Source: an uncultured Pseudomonadota bacterium
GTDB lineage: Bacteria; Pseudomonadota; Gammaproteobacteria; Steroidobacterales; Steroidobacteraceae
Length of the DNA stretch: 18,827 bases
Direction: 5' to 3'
NCBI GenBank assembly: GCA_903910215.1
Contig: CAIVYV010000166.1
Coordinates: 1 to 18,827, forward strand
Positions within the stretch are counted from its first letter, which is position 1; every line of letters begins with the position of its first letter. This document shows positions 6,941-15,061 of this stretch, piece by piece. Both the position numbers and the translations under genes were made by a program. The notes under the pieces were generated by a model, which searched no databases, had not been told where the DNA came from, and worked only from the letters and a program-made list of their open reading frames with translations.

Positions 6941-8200
6941 ATGGATAAATTGCACATCGAAGGCGGGCGCCCGCTCGAGGGTGAGGTTCGCATCTCCGGT
7001 GCGAAGAACGCGGCGCTGCCGATTCTCGCTGGCACGCTGCTCGCGTCCGAACCGGTCGCGGTTGGTAACGTGCCGCATCTGCAGGATGTCACCACCATGA
7101 TCGAGTTGCTCGGTCGCATGGGCGTTACGGTGACCGTCGACGAACGCATGCAGGTCGAGGTGGACGCGCGCTCGCTCACCAATGCGGTAGCGCCGTACGA
7201 ACTCGTCAAAACGATGCGCGCGTCAATTTTGGTGCTCGGGCCGCTACTTGCGCGGTTCGGTCAGGCTGACGTGTCTCTGCCGGGCGGCTGCGCGATTGGC
7301 GCGCGGCCAGTGAACATTCACGTCGCCGGTTTGCAGGCGATGGGTGCCGAGATCGCGATCGAGAATGGTTATATCCGCGCGCGGGCAAACCGTCTGCGCG
7401 GTGCTCGGCTAGTGCTCGATACGGTCACCGTGACCGGTACCGAGAATTTGATGATGGCAGCGACGCTCGCCGATGGTCAGACCGTCCTCGAGAACGCCGC
7501 ACGCGAACCCGAGGTGGTCGATCTCGCCGAGTTCCTGATTTCTATGGGCGCCAAGATTCGCGGTGCGGGTACCGACAAGATCATCATCGACGGTGTGCCG
7601 CGCCTGCATGGTGCGCAATATCGAGTGCAGCCGGATCGCATCGAGACGGGTACCTATCTCGTCGCCGGCGCGATCACCGGTGGCCGCGTGCGCACGCTCA
7701 ATACGCGACCAGATCATCTCGATGCCGTGCTTGCCAAGTTGCAGGAGGCCGGTGCCGATGTCGTCACAGGCGTCGACTGGATCGATATCGACATGCGCGG
7801 CCGCAGACCCAAGTCGACGGACTTGCGTACGGCGCCGTACCCCGCATTCCCGACCGATATGCAGGCGCAGTTCGCGGCGCTCAATACGATTGCCGACGGC
7901 GTCAGTACCATCATCGAAACCATCTTCGAGAATCGCTTCATGCACATGCTCGAGATGCGGCGTTTGGGTGCCGAAATTCGTCTCGAGGGCAACACGGCGA
8001 TCATCAAGGGTGTGCCGCAACTGCAGGCGGCACCGGTGATGGCGACCGATCTGCGTGCTTCGGCCTCGCTCGTGCTTGCGGGGCTTATCGCCCAAGGGCG
8101 TACGGAAATCGAGCGGATCTATCACATCGACCGCGGCTACGAGGCGATCGAAGAAAAGCTCTCCGGTCTCGGCGCTTCGATTCGTCGCATCGTCGGCTGA
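6941..8200 (+). CDS. murA: UDP-N-acetylglucosamine 1-carboxyvinyltransferase
   Basis: 419 residues, full length. It starts MDKLHIEGGRPLEGEVRISG and keeps the family blocks throughout. K22 sits in SGAKNAALP. The PEP-binding cysteine is C117 in LPGGCAIGAR, so the enzyme should be sensitive to fosfomycin. TAPYPAFPTDMQAQF and MATDLRASASLVLAG follow. It catalyses the first committed step of peptidoglycan synthesis in the cytoplasm, joining enolpyruvate from PEP to UDP-GlcNAc. It is cotranscribed with ibaG. It converges with the downstream protease gene across 15 bases with no obvious terminator. Confidence 0.98.
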   Translation: MDKLHIEGGRPLEGEVRISGAKNAALPILAGTLLASEPVAVGNVPHLQDVTTMIELLGRMGVTVTVDERMQVEVDARSLTNAVAPYELVKTMRASILVLGPLLARFGQADVSLPGGCAIGARPVNIHVAGLQAMGAEIAIENGYIRARANRLRGARLVLDTVTVTGTENLMMAATLADGQTVLENAAREPEVVDLAEFLISMGAKIRGAGTDKIIIDGVPRLHGAQYRVQPDRIETGTYLVAGAITGGRVRTLNTRPDHLDAVLAKLQEAGADVVTGVDWIDIDMRGRRPKSTDLRTAPYPAFPTDMQAQFAALNTIADGVSTIIETIFENRFMHMLEMRRLGAEIRLEGNTAIIKGVPQLQAAPVMATDLRASASLVLAGLIAQGRTEIERIYHIDRGYEAIEEKLSGLGASIRRIVG

Positions 8201-8215
8201 GCGCAACGCTCGCGA

Positions 8216-9430
8216 TCAGTTGCGGCCGCGCACTTGCTGCGGCGCTTCGTCGATGATGACCTGGGTGTCGCCCTTCTCGTTGCCGCGTTGCCACTCGACT
8301 TTCAGCGGTTCTCCCGGCGTCGTGTCGGCGATGCGCAGCAAGACCTCGCGCGCGTCTTTCGGCGCCTTGCCGTCGATCGACAGGATGAGATCGCCAGGCC
8401 GCAGCCCTGCACGTTGAGCGGGGCTGTTGCTTGTCATACGGACGATCACGACACCCGCTGCCGGTAATCCGAGTGATTTCGCCCGAGCCTCATCGACGGT
8501 ATCGGTGGCGATGCCGATCCAGCCGCGTACCACGCGTCCTCGAGTGTTGATTTCATTGATCACGCCACGCACAAGATTGACGGGGATCGCAAAGCCGATC
8601 CCTTCGACGCCGAGAGTCTTGGCAATGACCGCCGTGTTGATGCCGACAAGTTCGCCGCGGCTATTGATGAGGGCGCCACCGGAGTTGCCGACGTTGATCG
8701 GCGCGTCGGTCTGGATGAAATTCTCGTAAGTAGCTAGACCAAGTTGAGCACGACCGGTCGCACTCACGATGCCTTGCGTGACCGTCTGCGAGAGGCCAAT
8801 CGGATTGCCGATGGCAAGAACGATATCTCCGACCGCGAGCGCATCGGATCGACCCAAACGGATGCTCGGAAGATCCGGCAGATCGATGCGCAGCAGCGCG
8901 AGGTCGGTGTCCGGGTCGCGCCCGACCACCTTGGCTTCGGCCACTCGACCGTCGGCGAGTTGCACCTGGATCTGATCAGCATCGGCGACGACGTGGTGGT
9001 TCGTGACGATCTGGCCGGATGGGTCGACGATCACGCCTGAGCCCAGTGACTGTTCGACCCGACGCCGATAGCGCGGCCAGAATTCGCCAAAAGGATCTTG
9101 CAGGAAGTTGTAGGGGACCCGCTCAGCGACCACCCGCGCCACGTAGATATTCACCACAGCCGGTGCCGCTAGCCTCACTGCGGCCGAATAGCTTCCCGAA
9201 CTAGCAACGGGCGATTCCGAGGCAACAGCGGTGCTGTCGCCCTCTGTTACGCCAGTGTCATCAAGACCATCGACAGGAGCCGATTCCGTCGGTGCAGCCG
9301 TATCTGCAGCAGCGCGCAGGCCCAGTAGGGCGAGCGCATCGTGGCGCATGGCGATGGCAACGAAGCCGAGGGCTAATGCGCCGACGACGGCACCAGCCAG
9401 GAAGATGACAGCGCGGGATGCCTTGCCCAT
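8216..9430 (-). CDS. Membrane-anchored trypsin-like protease with one PDZ domain (DegS/AlgW type)
   Basis: 404 residues. One N-terminal membrane helix (about 7-28) is followed by a low-complexity acidic/Ser/Thr/Ala linker (about 42-82). The HtrA-type protease domain has catalytic H146 (TNHHVV), D176 (DTDLALL) and S250 (NVGNSGGAL). A single C-terminal PDZ domain spans about 300-395. One PDZ plus an anchor rather than a signal peptide points to DegS (AlgW in Pseudomonas) and away from the two-PDZ DegP/DegQ. DegS senses unfolded outer-membrane porins through its PDZ domain and cuts the anti-sigma factor RseA/MucA in the periplasm. The linker makes it about 50 residues longer than E. coli DegS. 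A GGAG precedes the ATG. AlgW also lies between murA and the pet genes in Pseudomonas. Neither rseA nor rpoE is in the window, so the substrate is inferred. Confidence 0.92.
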   Translation of the reverse strand: MGKASRAVIFLAGAVVGALALGFVAIAMRHDALALLGLRAAADTAAPTESAPVDGLDDTGVTEGDSTAVASESPVASSGSYSAAVRLAAPAVVNIYVARVVAERVPYNFLQDPFGEFWPRYRRRVEQSLGSGVIVDPSGQIVTNHHVVADADQIQVQLADGRVAEAKVVGRDPDTDLALLRIDLPDLPSIRLGRSDALAVGDIVLAIGNPIGLSQTVTQGIVSATGRAQLGLATYENFIQTDAPINVGNSGGALINSRGELVGINTAVIAKTLGVEGIGFAIPVNLVRGVINEINTRGRVVRGWIGIATDTVDEARAKSLGLPAAGVVIVRMTSNSPAQRAGLRPGDLILSIDGKAPKDAREVLLRIADTTPGEPLKVEWQRGNEKGDTQVIIDEAPQQVRGRN

Positions 9431-9488
9431 GACACTCCAGGGGGTTCGAGATGACAGGTCGAGATGGAACGGGACGATTCTGCATCTG

Positions 9489-9494
9489 TATAAT
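9489..9494 (+). promoter_or_regulatory. Likely -10 element of the petABC promoter
   Basis: A perfect TATAAT lies 68 bases upstream of petA in the 132-base gap between divergent degS-like and petA genes. The matching -35 is poor (TGGAAC at 9465-9470, 18-base spacer, three of six), so an activator may be needed. The predicted start is near 9501. The leader then holds a small perfect hairpin (9527-9542) and a good Shine-Dalgarno, AGAGAGG, at 9549-9555. Confidence 0.5.
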
Positions 9495-9562
9495 GCCGCG
9501 CTTCCACGTCAACGGAATAGCAGCGCACCCGTTTTGTCGGGTAGACGCAGAGAGGCTGTGCG

Positions 9563-10180
9563 ATGAGCGATGAACCGATGAAAGCCGGCGAAGGGGTCGA
9601 CCTGAGTCGACGTAATTTCCTCACCGCCGCAACCGTAGCCATGGGTGCCGTGGGCGCCGCGTTCACTTTGGTGCCATTCATCGCCTCGTGGAAACCGTCC
9701 GAACGCGCCCGCGCGCTCGGTGCGCCGCTCGAGATCGACCTCTCGAAACTCGAGCCCGGGCAGATGGTCACGCAGAGCTGGCGCAAGCAACCGATCTACG
9801 TGGTGCGCCGCACGCCGGAAGCGGTCGCGAAGCTCGAAGGCCTCGATGCCAGCCTCAAGGACCCGAAGTCCGAAGCATCGACGCAGCCCGACTACACCAA
9901 GAACGTGCAGCGCTCGCTCAAGCCCGAAGTGCTGGTCGTCTACGCGGCGTGTACGCACCTCGGGTGCTTGCCCAAACAATATTTCACACAGGCTGATCCC
10001 GAGATGGGCGCCGATTGGCCGGGCGGCTTTTTCTGCCCCTGTCACGGTTCGCGTTTCGACTTGGCCGGTCGCGTCTTCAATGGCTCGCCCGCCTCAGCCA
10101 ACCTCGGTATTCCGCCACATAGCTTCAAGTCCGACTCGATGCTCGTGATCGGCGTCGACGCCACCCAAGGAGCCGCCTGA
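9563..10180 (+). CDS. petA: Ubiquinol-cytochrome c reductase Rieske iron-sulfur subunit
   Basis: 205 residues. The N-terminus has a twin-arginine motif SRRNFLT (R16, R17) and one membrane helix (about 21-41) that stays as an anchor, typical of Tat-inserted Rieske proteins. The 2Fe-2S ligands are visible in CTHLGC (C130, H132, C135) and CPCHGS (C158, C160, H161). C135 and C160 form the conserved disulfide. It takes the first electron from quinol at the Qo site of the bc1 complex and swings to cytochrome c1. AGAGAGG lies seven bases upstream of the ATG. It overlaps petB by one base (TGATG). Confidence 0.98.
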   Translation: MSDEPMKAGEGVDLSRRNFLTAATVAMGAVGAAFTLVPFIASWKPSERARALGAPLEIDLSKLEPGQMVTQSWRKQPIYVVRRTPEAVAKLEGLDASLKDPKSEASTQPDYTKNVQRSLKPEVLVVYAACTHLGCLPKQYFTQADPEMGADWPGGFFCPCHGSRFDLAGRVFNGSPASANLGIPPHSFKSDSMLVIGVDATQGAA

Positions 10181-11427
10181 TGGCCGCCTCGTCTGATAAC
10201 GCCACCGACAAGGGTGGCTTCCGTGCCTGGTTGAACAAGCGATTGCCGGTCGATGAATTCGTCGCCTCGCAGCTGACGGGTTATTTCGCGCCGAAAAACT
10301 TCAACGTTTGGTATTTCTTCGGATCGCTGGCGCTGCTGGTGTTCGTCATCCAGATCCTCTCGGGGATTTTCCTGACGATGCATTACAAGCCGAGTGAGCT
10401 GATGGCTTTCGACTCGGTCGAATACATCATGCGCGAAGTGGAGTGGGGCTGGCTCATTCGCTACATGCACTCCACCGGTGCGTCCTTCTTTTTCATCATG
10501 GTGTACCTGCACATGTTCCGCGCCATGATCTACGGCTCATATCGTGCGCCGCGCGAGTTGCTGTGGATCCTCGGCATGCTGCTGTATCTCGCGTTGATGG
10601 CCGAGGCCTTCATGGGTTACGTGCTGCCGTGGGGCAACATGTCCTACTGGGGCGCTCAGGTGATCGTGAACTTGTTTGGCACCATCCCCGTGATCGGTCC
10701 CGGGATCGTCGAGTGGATCCGTGGCGACTACGGTATCGCCGATTCCACCCTCAACCGATTCTTCGCGTTGCACGTCATCGCCTTGCCGTTCGCGATCGCC
10801 TTCCTGATCCTCATGCACCTCGTGGCGCTGCGCCAGACGGGCTCCAATAATCCGGATGGCATCGAGATCAAGGCCAAGCTCGGCGCTGACGGCAAGCCGA
10901 TCGACGGTATTCCGTTCCACCCGTACTACACGATCAAGGATCTAGTCGGTGTTGGCGTGTTCCTGATCTTCTTCTGTGGCGTGATCTTCTTCGTGCCGAC
11001 CTTCGGCGGCCTCTTCCTCGAGAAGCCGAACTTCGAGCCGGCCAACGCGCTCTCAACGCCCGAGCACATTGCGCCGGTGTGGTACTTCACGGCGTTCTAC
11101 GCGATGTTGCGTGCCGTGCCCGATCAGCAGATGGGCGCACTGCTCATGCTGCTCGCCATCGTGGTGCTGTTCTTCCTGCCGTGGCTTGATCGCTCGCCGG
11201 TCAAGTCGATTCGCTACAAAGGCATCCTGTCGAAGATTGCGCTGACCTTGTTCGTGATCTCGTTCATCGCGCTGAGCTATCTCGGTCTCGCGCCCGCGAA
11301 TGATCTCTACGTCATTCTGGCGCGTATCTTCACGGCCATTTATTTCGGCTTCTTCATCCTGATGCCTTGGTATACCCGGATAGAAAAGACGAAGCCTGCT
11401 CCTGAGAGGGTCACGTACCATGGTTAA
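10180..11427 (+). CDS. petB: Cytochrome b subunit of the bc1 complex
   Basis: 415 residues in one chain, as in mitochondrial and proteobacterial bc1. Eight membrane helices are apparent. Haem ligands are H97/H111 and H198/H213. The second pair is one residue wider than in mitochondria, matching what I recall of gammaproteobacterial homologues. The Qo-site motif is PVWY (299-302), not PEWY; PVWY is a known variant of beta- and gammaproteobacteria. The protein moves electrons from quinol oxidation across the membrane to the Qi site and so builds the proton gradient. A strong AAGGAG sits inside the end of petA, seven bases before the ATG. petB overlaps petC by eight bases. Confidence 0.98.
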   Translation: MAASSDNATDKGGFRAWLNKRLPVDEFVASQLTGYFAPKNFNVWYFFGSLALLVFVIQILSGIFLTMHYKPSELMAFDSVEYIMREVEWGWLIRYMHSTGASFFFIMVYLHMFRAMIYGSYRAPRELLWILGMLLYLALMAEAFMGYVLPWGNMSYWGAQVIVNLFGTIPVIGPGIVEWIRGDYGIADSTLNRFFALHVIALPFAIAFLILMHLVALRQTGSNNPDGIEIKAKLGADGKPIDGIPFHPYYTIKDLVGVGVFLIFFCGVIFFVPTFGGLFLEKPNFEPANALSTPEHIAPVWYFTAFYAMLRAVPDQQMGALLMLLAIVVLFFLPWLDRSPVKSIRYKGILSKIALTLFVISFIALSYLGLAPANDLYVILARIFTAIYFGFFILMPWYTRIEKTKPAPERVTYHG

Positions 11428-12172
11428 GGCGATGCGTCATTCCATCTTCACGGCGGCTCTCGCCCTCACGCTGGCCTTTGGTTCGTCGGCAGAAGCGGCA
11501 AGTGGACCCGGCGGCGCCTGGAAACAGTGGACTGCCGGCAACGACGTGAGCAACATCGCGTCGCTGCAACGCGGTGCCGCCAACTTCATGGGTTACTGCG
11601 CGGGCTGCCACTCGATCAAGTTCATGCGCTACTCGCGCATGTCGGCTGATCTCAAGATCCCCGACGAGCAACTCGAGTCGAAGTTGCTGTTGCCGGGCTC
11701 CAAGCGTAATGACTACATCACGACCGCGCTCTCTCCCGCCGACGGCGAGGCGTGGTTCGGCAAGGCGCCGCCCGATCTGTCGCTGATCACGCGCGCCAAG
11801 GGCTCTGATTACGTCTATCAGTTTCTGAAGACCTTCTACGCCGACCCGAAATCGACGAACGGCACCAACAATCTCGCGCTGCCGGGTACGGCGATGCCGC
11901 ACGTGCTGTCGTCGCTGCAGGGTGTGCAGACGGCCAAGTTCAGCGAGAGCGAGCCTATCCAATGGGAGAGCTTCGAGCTTGTCGAGCCCGGTCAGTTATC
12001 GCCCGAGGCTTACGATGACTTCGTGCGTGATACGGTCAACTTCCTCGAATACGTGGGTGAGCCTGCCAAGGCCAAGCGCCAGTCGCTCGGCGTGTGGGTG
12101 ATCCTCTTCCTGTTGGTGTTCACGGGCTTCGCGTATCTCCTCAAGCAGGAATACTGGAAGGACGTGAAATAA
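11420..12172 (+). CDS. petC: Cytochrome c1 of the bc1 complex
   Basis: 250 residues. A cleavable signal peptide (about 1-27, ending AEA) opens the protein. The c-type haem site is CAGCH (C60, C63, H64), and the likely sixth ligand is M159 in LPGTAMPHV. A single C-terminal membrane helix (about 223-241) holds it in the membrane, followed by KQEYWKDVK. It passes electrons from the Rieske protein to a soluble or bound cytochrome c. The start ATG lies within the end of petB (eight-base overlap). An ATG four codons on (11432) could also serve. It is followed directly by sspB, with sspA missing from the usual petC-sspA-sspB order. Confidence 0.97.
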   Translation: MVKAMRHSIFTAALALTLAFGSSAEAASGPGGAWKQWTAGNDVSNIASLQRGAANFMGYCAGCHSIKFMRYSRMSADLKIPDEQLESKLLLPGSKRNDYITTALSPADGEAWFGKAPPDLSLITRAKGSDYVYQFLKTFYADPKSTNGTNNLALPGTAMPHVLSSLQGVQTAKFSESEPIQWESFELVEPGQLSPEAYDDFVRDTVNFLEYVGEPAKAKRQSLGVWVILFLLVFTGFAYLLKQEYWKDVK

Positions 12173-12185
12173 CGCCGTGACCGGC

Positions 12186-12617
12186 ATGCGGGTTTCACGT
12201 CGGCCTTATCTGCTGCGTGCGATGCACCAGTGGATGACTGACAGTGGCCTCACGCCGCACGTGCTGGTCGACGCCGGGGTCACCGGCGTCGATGTTCCCA
12301 AAGAATTCGTCCGCGAAGGTCGCATCGTTCTCAACGTGGGATACGACGCGACCCGCAATCTCGACATCTCCAACGATTGGATCAGTTTTCAGGCGCGCTT
12401 CGGTGGCGTACCGCGCTCGCTGCGAGTTCCGGTCATCGCCGTGCACTCAATCTATGCGCGCGAGAGCGGTGAGGGTTTGGTGTTCCCGCCTGAGAGTGAC
12501 GGGCCACCGACGCTCGGCGACTCCGCGACGATTGGATCAGGCCCGGCAGATGAGCCGACTCGGGATCCGCCAACACCTCCGACGCCCCGCCGGCCGTCGT
12601 TGAAAGTCGTCAAGTAA
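12186..12617 (+). CDS. sspB: ClpXP protease specificity-enhancing factor SspB
   Basis: 143 residues from the ATG at 12186, opening MRVSRRPYLLRAMHQWMTDS, which matches SspB N-termini. A GTG at 12177 in the same frame would add three residues, and neither start has a good Shine-Dalgarno. The folded substrate-binding domain covers about the first 105 residues. A flexible Pro/Thr/Asp-rich linker follows, and the last residues RRPSLKVVK form the XB motif that docks on the ClpX zinc-binding domain. SspB tethers ssrA-tagged proteins from stalled ribosomes to ClpXP. It lies 13 bases after petC and converges with yraN. Confidence 0.94.
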   Translation: MRVSRRPYLLRAMHQWMTDSGLTPHVLVDAGVTGVDVPKEFVREGRIVLNVGYDATRNLDISNDWISFQARFGGVPRSLRVPVIAVHSIYARESGEGLVFPPESDGPPTLGDSATIGSGPADEPTRDPPTPPTPRRPSLKVVK

Positions 12618-12622
12618 GCGCT

Positions 12623-12645
12623 CGAGCGAGCCCTCTCAACGCTCG
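12623..12645. terminator. Possible bidirectional hairpin between sspB and yraN
   Basis: CGAGCG and CGCTCG are separated by 11 bases in the short gap between the converging sspB and yraN stops, reaching into the last codons of yraN. A perfect 10-base palindrome (CGCTCGAGCG at 12619-12628) overlaps its left arm. No T run follows on either strand, so terminator function is doubtful. Confidence 0.2.
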
Positions 12646-13022
12646 GATGCGTCGAAGGCGTGGCGTATCCAGTGCAGGTCGTTTCCGGCCTCACCATCAC
12701 ACACGATCACATCGAAGCGCAGCGGTCGCCTGTTGAGTTCGGGGTGGCACTGCAGCAGACGGCGGGTCGTTCGCAAGATGCGCTGTCGCTTGCGGGCATC
12801 GACGCTGGCGGCAGCTCCGCCCCACTCATGTCTCTGTCGGTGGCGCACTTCCACCACCAGCACAGCACCTGCATGCAGTGCCACAAGATCCAGTTCGCCG
12901 CAGCGGGCGCGGAAGTTTCGCATCAGGATCGTCGCGCCCTGTGATTCGAGCAGTGCGGCTGCACGCTCCTCAGCGTGACGGCCGATCGCCGCGCGATCAG
13001 GGGGTGATGGCTGCTGCCACAC
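12636..13022 (-). CDS. yraN: YraN/UPF0102 family nuclease-like protein
   Basis: 128 residues from a GTG at 13022. It has the family pattern: GRHAEERAAALLESQG, then RCGELDLVA and VVEVRHRQ, and GGAAASVDARKRQRI. The GELD and EVR positions correspond to the acidic residues of the PD-(D/E)xK-like nuclease fold. The biological role is poorly known; recombination or DNA uptake has been suggested for relatives. It overlaps the 3' end of lpoA by 26 bases, so it is probably translated with lpoA. The lpoA-yraN order is conserved in E. coli and Pseudomonas. The diaA and yraP genes that follow yraN in E. coli are not here. Confidence 0.92.
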   Translation of the reverse strand: MWQQPSPPDRAAIGRHAEERAAALLESQGATILMRNFRARCGELDLVALHAGAVLVVEVRHRQRHEWGGAAASVDARKRQRILRTTRRLLQCHPELNRRPLRFDVIVCDGEAGNDLHWIRHAFDASER

Positions 13023-14976
13023 CGGAGTTGATGCGCGCGAGGGTCAGTTCGCGGTGGATGATGCCATCAGCGTCCACTGACAAGATGCCCGTGACGCCGT
13101 TGATGCGCAGTGGCGAATCGGCCGCCCCTGTCGCCATGCGCTGTTGCATCGCGGCCTGCAGCAGCCAGGCGTCATAACCAAAGGCGAACAGCCGCCCGTG
13201 ACGACGCGGCTCGTCACCGGCACTTTCGAGTTGCATCGCGAGTCGCGACGCTTCGCCCGTTGTTGGCGACAGCATCCACGGCATATCGGCGAACAGCAGC
13301 CCTTCGAGTTCACCGGATTTATTCCCATCCCAGGCATCGGCTGTCGCATAGGTCGGGATATCGGCAGCGCCGTTGAATTTCAGTTGTGGCCGCAGCTGGC
13401 GTAATTGCTGAGCGGTGCCTGGCGAGAACAGCAGATCTACATCGCCACGTCGACGCGGCTGGAATACCAACGTTTCGTCGAGTATGGACTGCAGGCGACG
13501 GTGACGGGCGCGGCTTTGATCCAGCCGCAGGGCTTTTTCGATGGCCGCCGCGCTATCGTCGGCGAGTGATTCCTGCGTGAGCACGCGTCCGCCACCCGCT
13601 TCAAAGGTCGACCGGAATGCGATGCCAACACGCGCCGCCCAATCGCCCGACGGAAGCAGGATGATGGCGCGGCGCTGATTGGCTGCGAGTGCACGATCTG
13701 CGGCGACCTTGGCTTCTTCTTCGGGCAACAAGGCGTATTGCCAGATGGATGTCACATTGCGCAGCGCGCCCTTGGGTGTGTCTTCTGCGGGTGCGGGCAG
13801 CGTGTTGAGCAATAGTTGCGGCAAAGAATTCGGCAGGTTCGCCGCCAAGATCACTTCGTCACGGCTGAGCGGGCCGATTTGGAGTCGTGCGCCTGCTGCG
13901 CTGGCACGCGCGATGAGCGCTTGCATCGTCGCGGTGTCGGTTGCCGTTGCCGTATCGTAGAAACGCAGGGCAGGGGCATCGACGCCATGCGCGAACTGCG
14001 CGGCAATCAAGCCGTCGCGCACGGCTCGTCCGGCCGAGGCGAGACGACCCGATAGCGGCAGCAGGACGGCGATATGTGCAGAGTCCACTTGAGATATGGC
14101 GCCGCTGCGCGCAGCTGTAGTCTCTGCGGCAACACTGCGCGAGGCATCACTGCGTGGCGCGTCCATCGGCATTGAGGCGGGTGCCAACGGTTGAGGGGCA
14201 TCAAGGTGCGTTGCAACGAGCGCCGTACGTGCCGGGTGGTTCGGATAGCGGCGCTGCCAGGCTGCCGTGATGGCTCCGTTGCCGCTGGCTGGCACTCGAG
14301 CCGCACGCGCGGCGAGGCTTGCGGCTTCTAGCCAGCCGCGTACCAGCGCATCTCGACCCGCGAGTCGCGGATCGATGCGCAAGCCTGTATCGACCGCGGC
14401 GCGAAGGTCCGCCAGCAAGGCGTTGCGTAGAGCGGTTGTGACAGTCGGGTCTAGGGAGAGTTTCTCGCGCTCGAGCGCGCTGCGTACCGACTCGACGGGG
14501 AGCGCATTGGCCAGCGCGAGACGTTGGCGCAGTTCGAAAAAGCGCGCGCGTGCGGCACGCTGGTTGGCTGCATCCGGAGCTGTGAGCGCTGTCATGTTCT
14601 GCCATGCGTTCGCTGCGCCATCGCGACGCCAGATCAGCAGCACGTTCAGTCGATCGCGCTCGAACGTCTGGCTGACATCGAGTGGGGCCGCGAGCAGCGC
14701 GAGACCGTTCGCCGCCGGTTCAACCCGATCGGCAAGCAGCCATTGCTCGATCGCGGACAATCGCCAGGTGTTGGCATCGCCGCCGAGGGTGCTTGCCGCC
14801 AGCGACTCGTATTCGTTCGCGGCTGCCGCATGATCACCGCGCTCTGCCAAGGCCGCGGCACGCTCCGGGGTCGCGATGGGCGCGCGTTCGACGGGGCCGC
14901 AGGCAGTAAGGCCGATCGCAGCGAGTAGCCACAGCAGCAAGGCTGGCAGGCTAAATGGGGCGCGAGAGCAAATCAT
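12997..14976 (-). CDS. lpoA: Penicillin-binding protein activator LpoA (LppC family lipoprotein)
   Basis: 659 residues from the ATG at 14976, chosen because it gives a clean lipoprotein signal: MICSRAP, a hydrophobic stretch, then LTAC with the lipid-bearing cysteine at 26. The open frame continues to 15282, but that part lies inside rsmI on the other strand. The N-terminal half is helical and alanine-rich, like the TPR-type domain of LpoA. The C-terminal half (from about residue 290) resembles a type I periplasmic binding protein fold, with HIAVLLPLSGRLASAGRAVR and a C-terminal FAFGYDAWLL block. In E. coli LpoA reaches from the outer membrane through the wall to activate PBP1A. Sequence in this family diverges fast, but the lipobox, size, domain order and neighbours yraN and rsmI agree. 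Confidence 0.93.
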   Translation of the reverse strand: MICSRAPFSLPALLLWLLAAIGLTACGPVERAPIATPERAAALAERGDHAAAANEYESLAASTLGGDANTWRLSAIEQWLLADRVEPAANGLALLAAPLDVSQTFERDRLNVLLIWRRDGAANAWQNMTALTAPDAANQRAARARFFELRQRLALANALPVESVRSALEREKLSLDPTVTTALRNALLADLRAAVDTGLRIDPRLAGRDALVRGWLEAASLAARAARVPASGNGAITAAWQRRYPNHPARTALVATHLDAPQPLAPASMPMDAPRSDASRSVAAETTAARSGAISQVDSAHIAVLLPLSGRLASAGRAVRDGLIAAQFAHGVDAPALRFYDTATATDTATMQALIARASAAGARLQIGPLSRDEVILAANLPNSLPQLLLNTLPAPAEDTPKGALRNVTSIWQYALLPEEEAKVAADRALAANQRRAIILLPSGDWAARVGIAFRSTFEAGGGRVLTQESLADDSAAAIEKALRLDQSRARHRRLQSILDETLVFQPRRRGDVDLLFSPGTAQQLRQLRPQLKFNGAADIPTYATADAWDGNKSGELEGLLFADMPWMLSPTTGEASRLAMQLESAGDEPRRHGRLFAFGYDAWLLQAAMQQRMATGAADSPLRINGVTGILSVDADGIIHRELTLARINSGVAAAITP

Positions 14977-15055
14977 GCATTGAATACCGTGCAGGGCAGG
15001 GGCAGGATGCGGACGGCGCCCGGTTGGTTGGGGCGAATGACACACGTTCGGGGTA

Positions 15056-15061
15056 ATTATA
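15056..15061 (-). promoter_or_regulatory. Possible -10 element for lpoA
   Basis: A perfect TATAAT on the minus strand, 79 bases upstream of the lpoA ATG and directly beside the rsmI GTG at 15062. The matching -35 (GTCGCA at 15084-15079, 17-base spacer) agrees at only three of six positions and lies within rsmI coding DNA. Plausible but unproven. Confidence 0.35.

Noticed and set aside
7409..8206. 265-codon open frame on the minus strand opposite murA
   Set aside because: murA is certain on the plus strand. The antisense translation shows only composition-driven His/Asp/Arg repeats.
9506..9511. TTGACG on the minus strand as a -35 for the DegS-like gene
   Set aside because: The nearest -10-like word (TATACA) is only 14 bases away, too close, and no acceptable hexamer sits at 16-18 bases.
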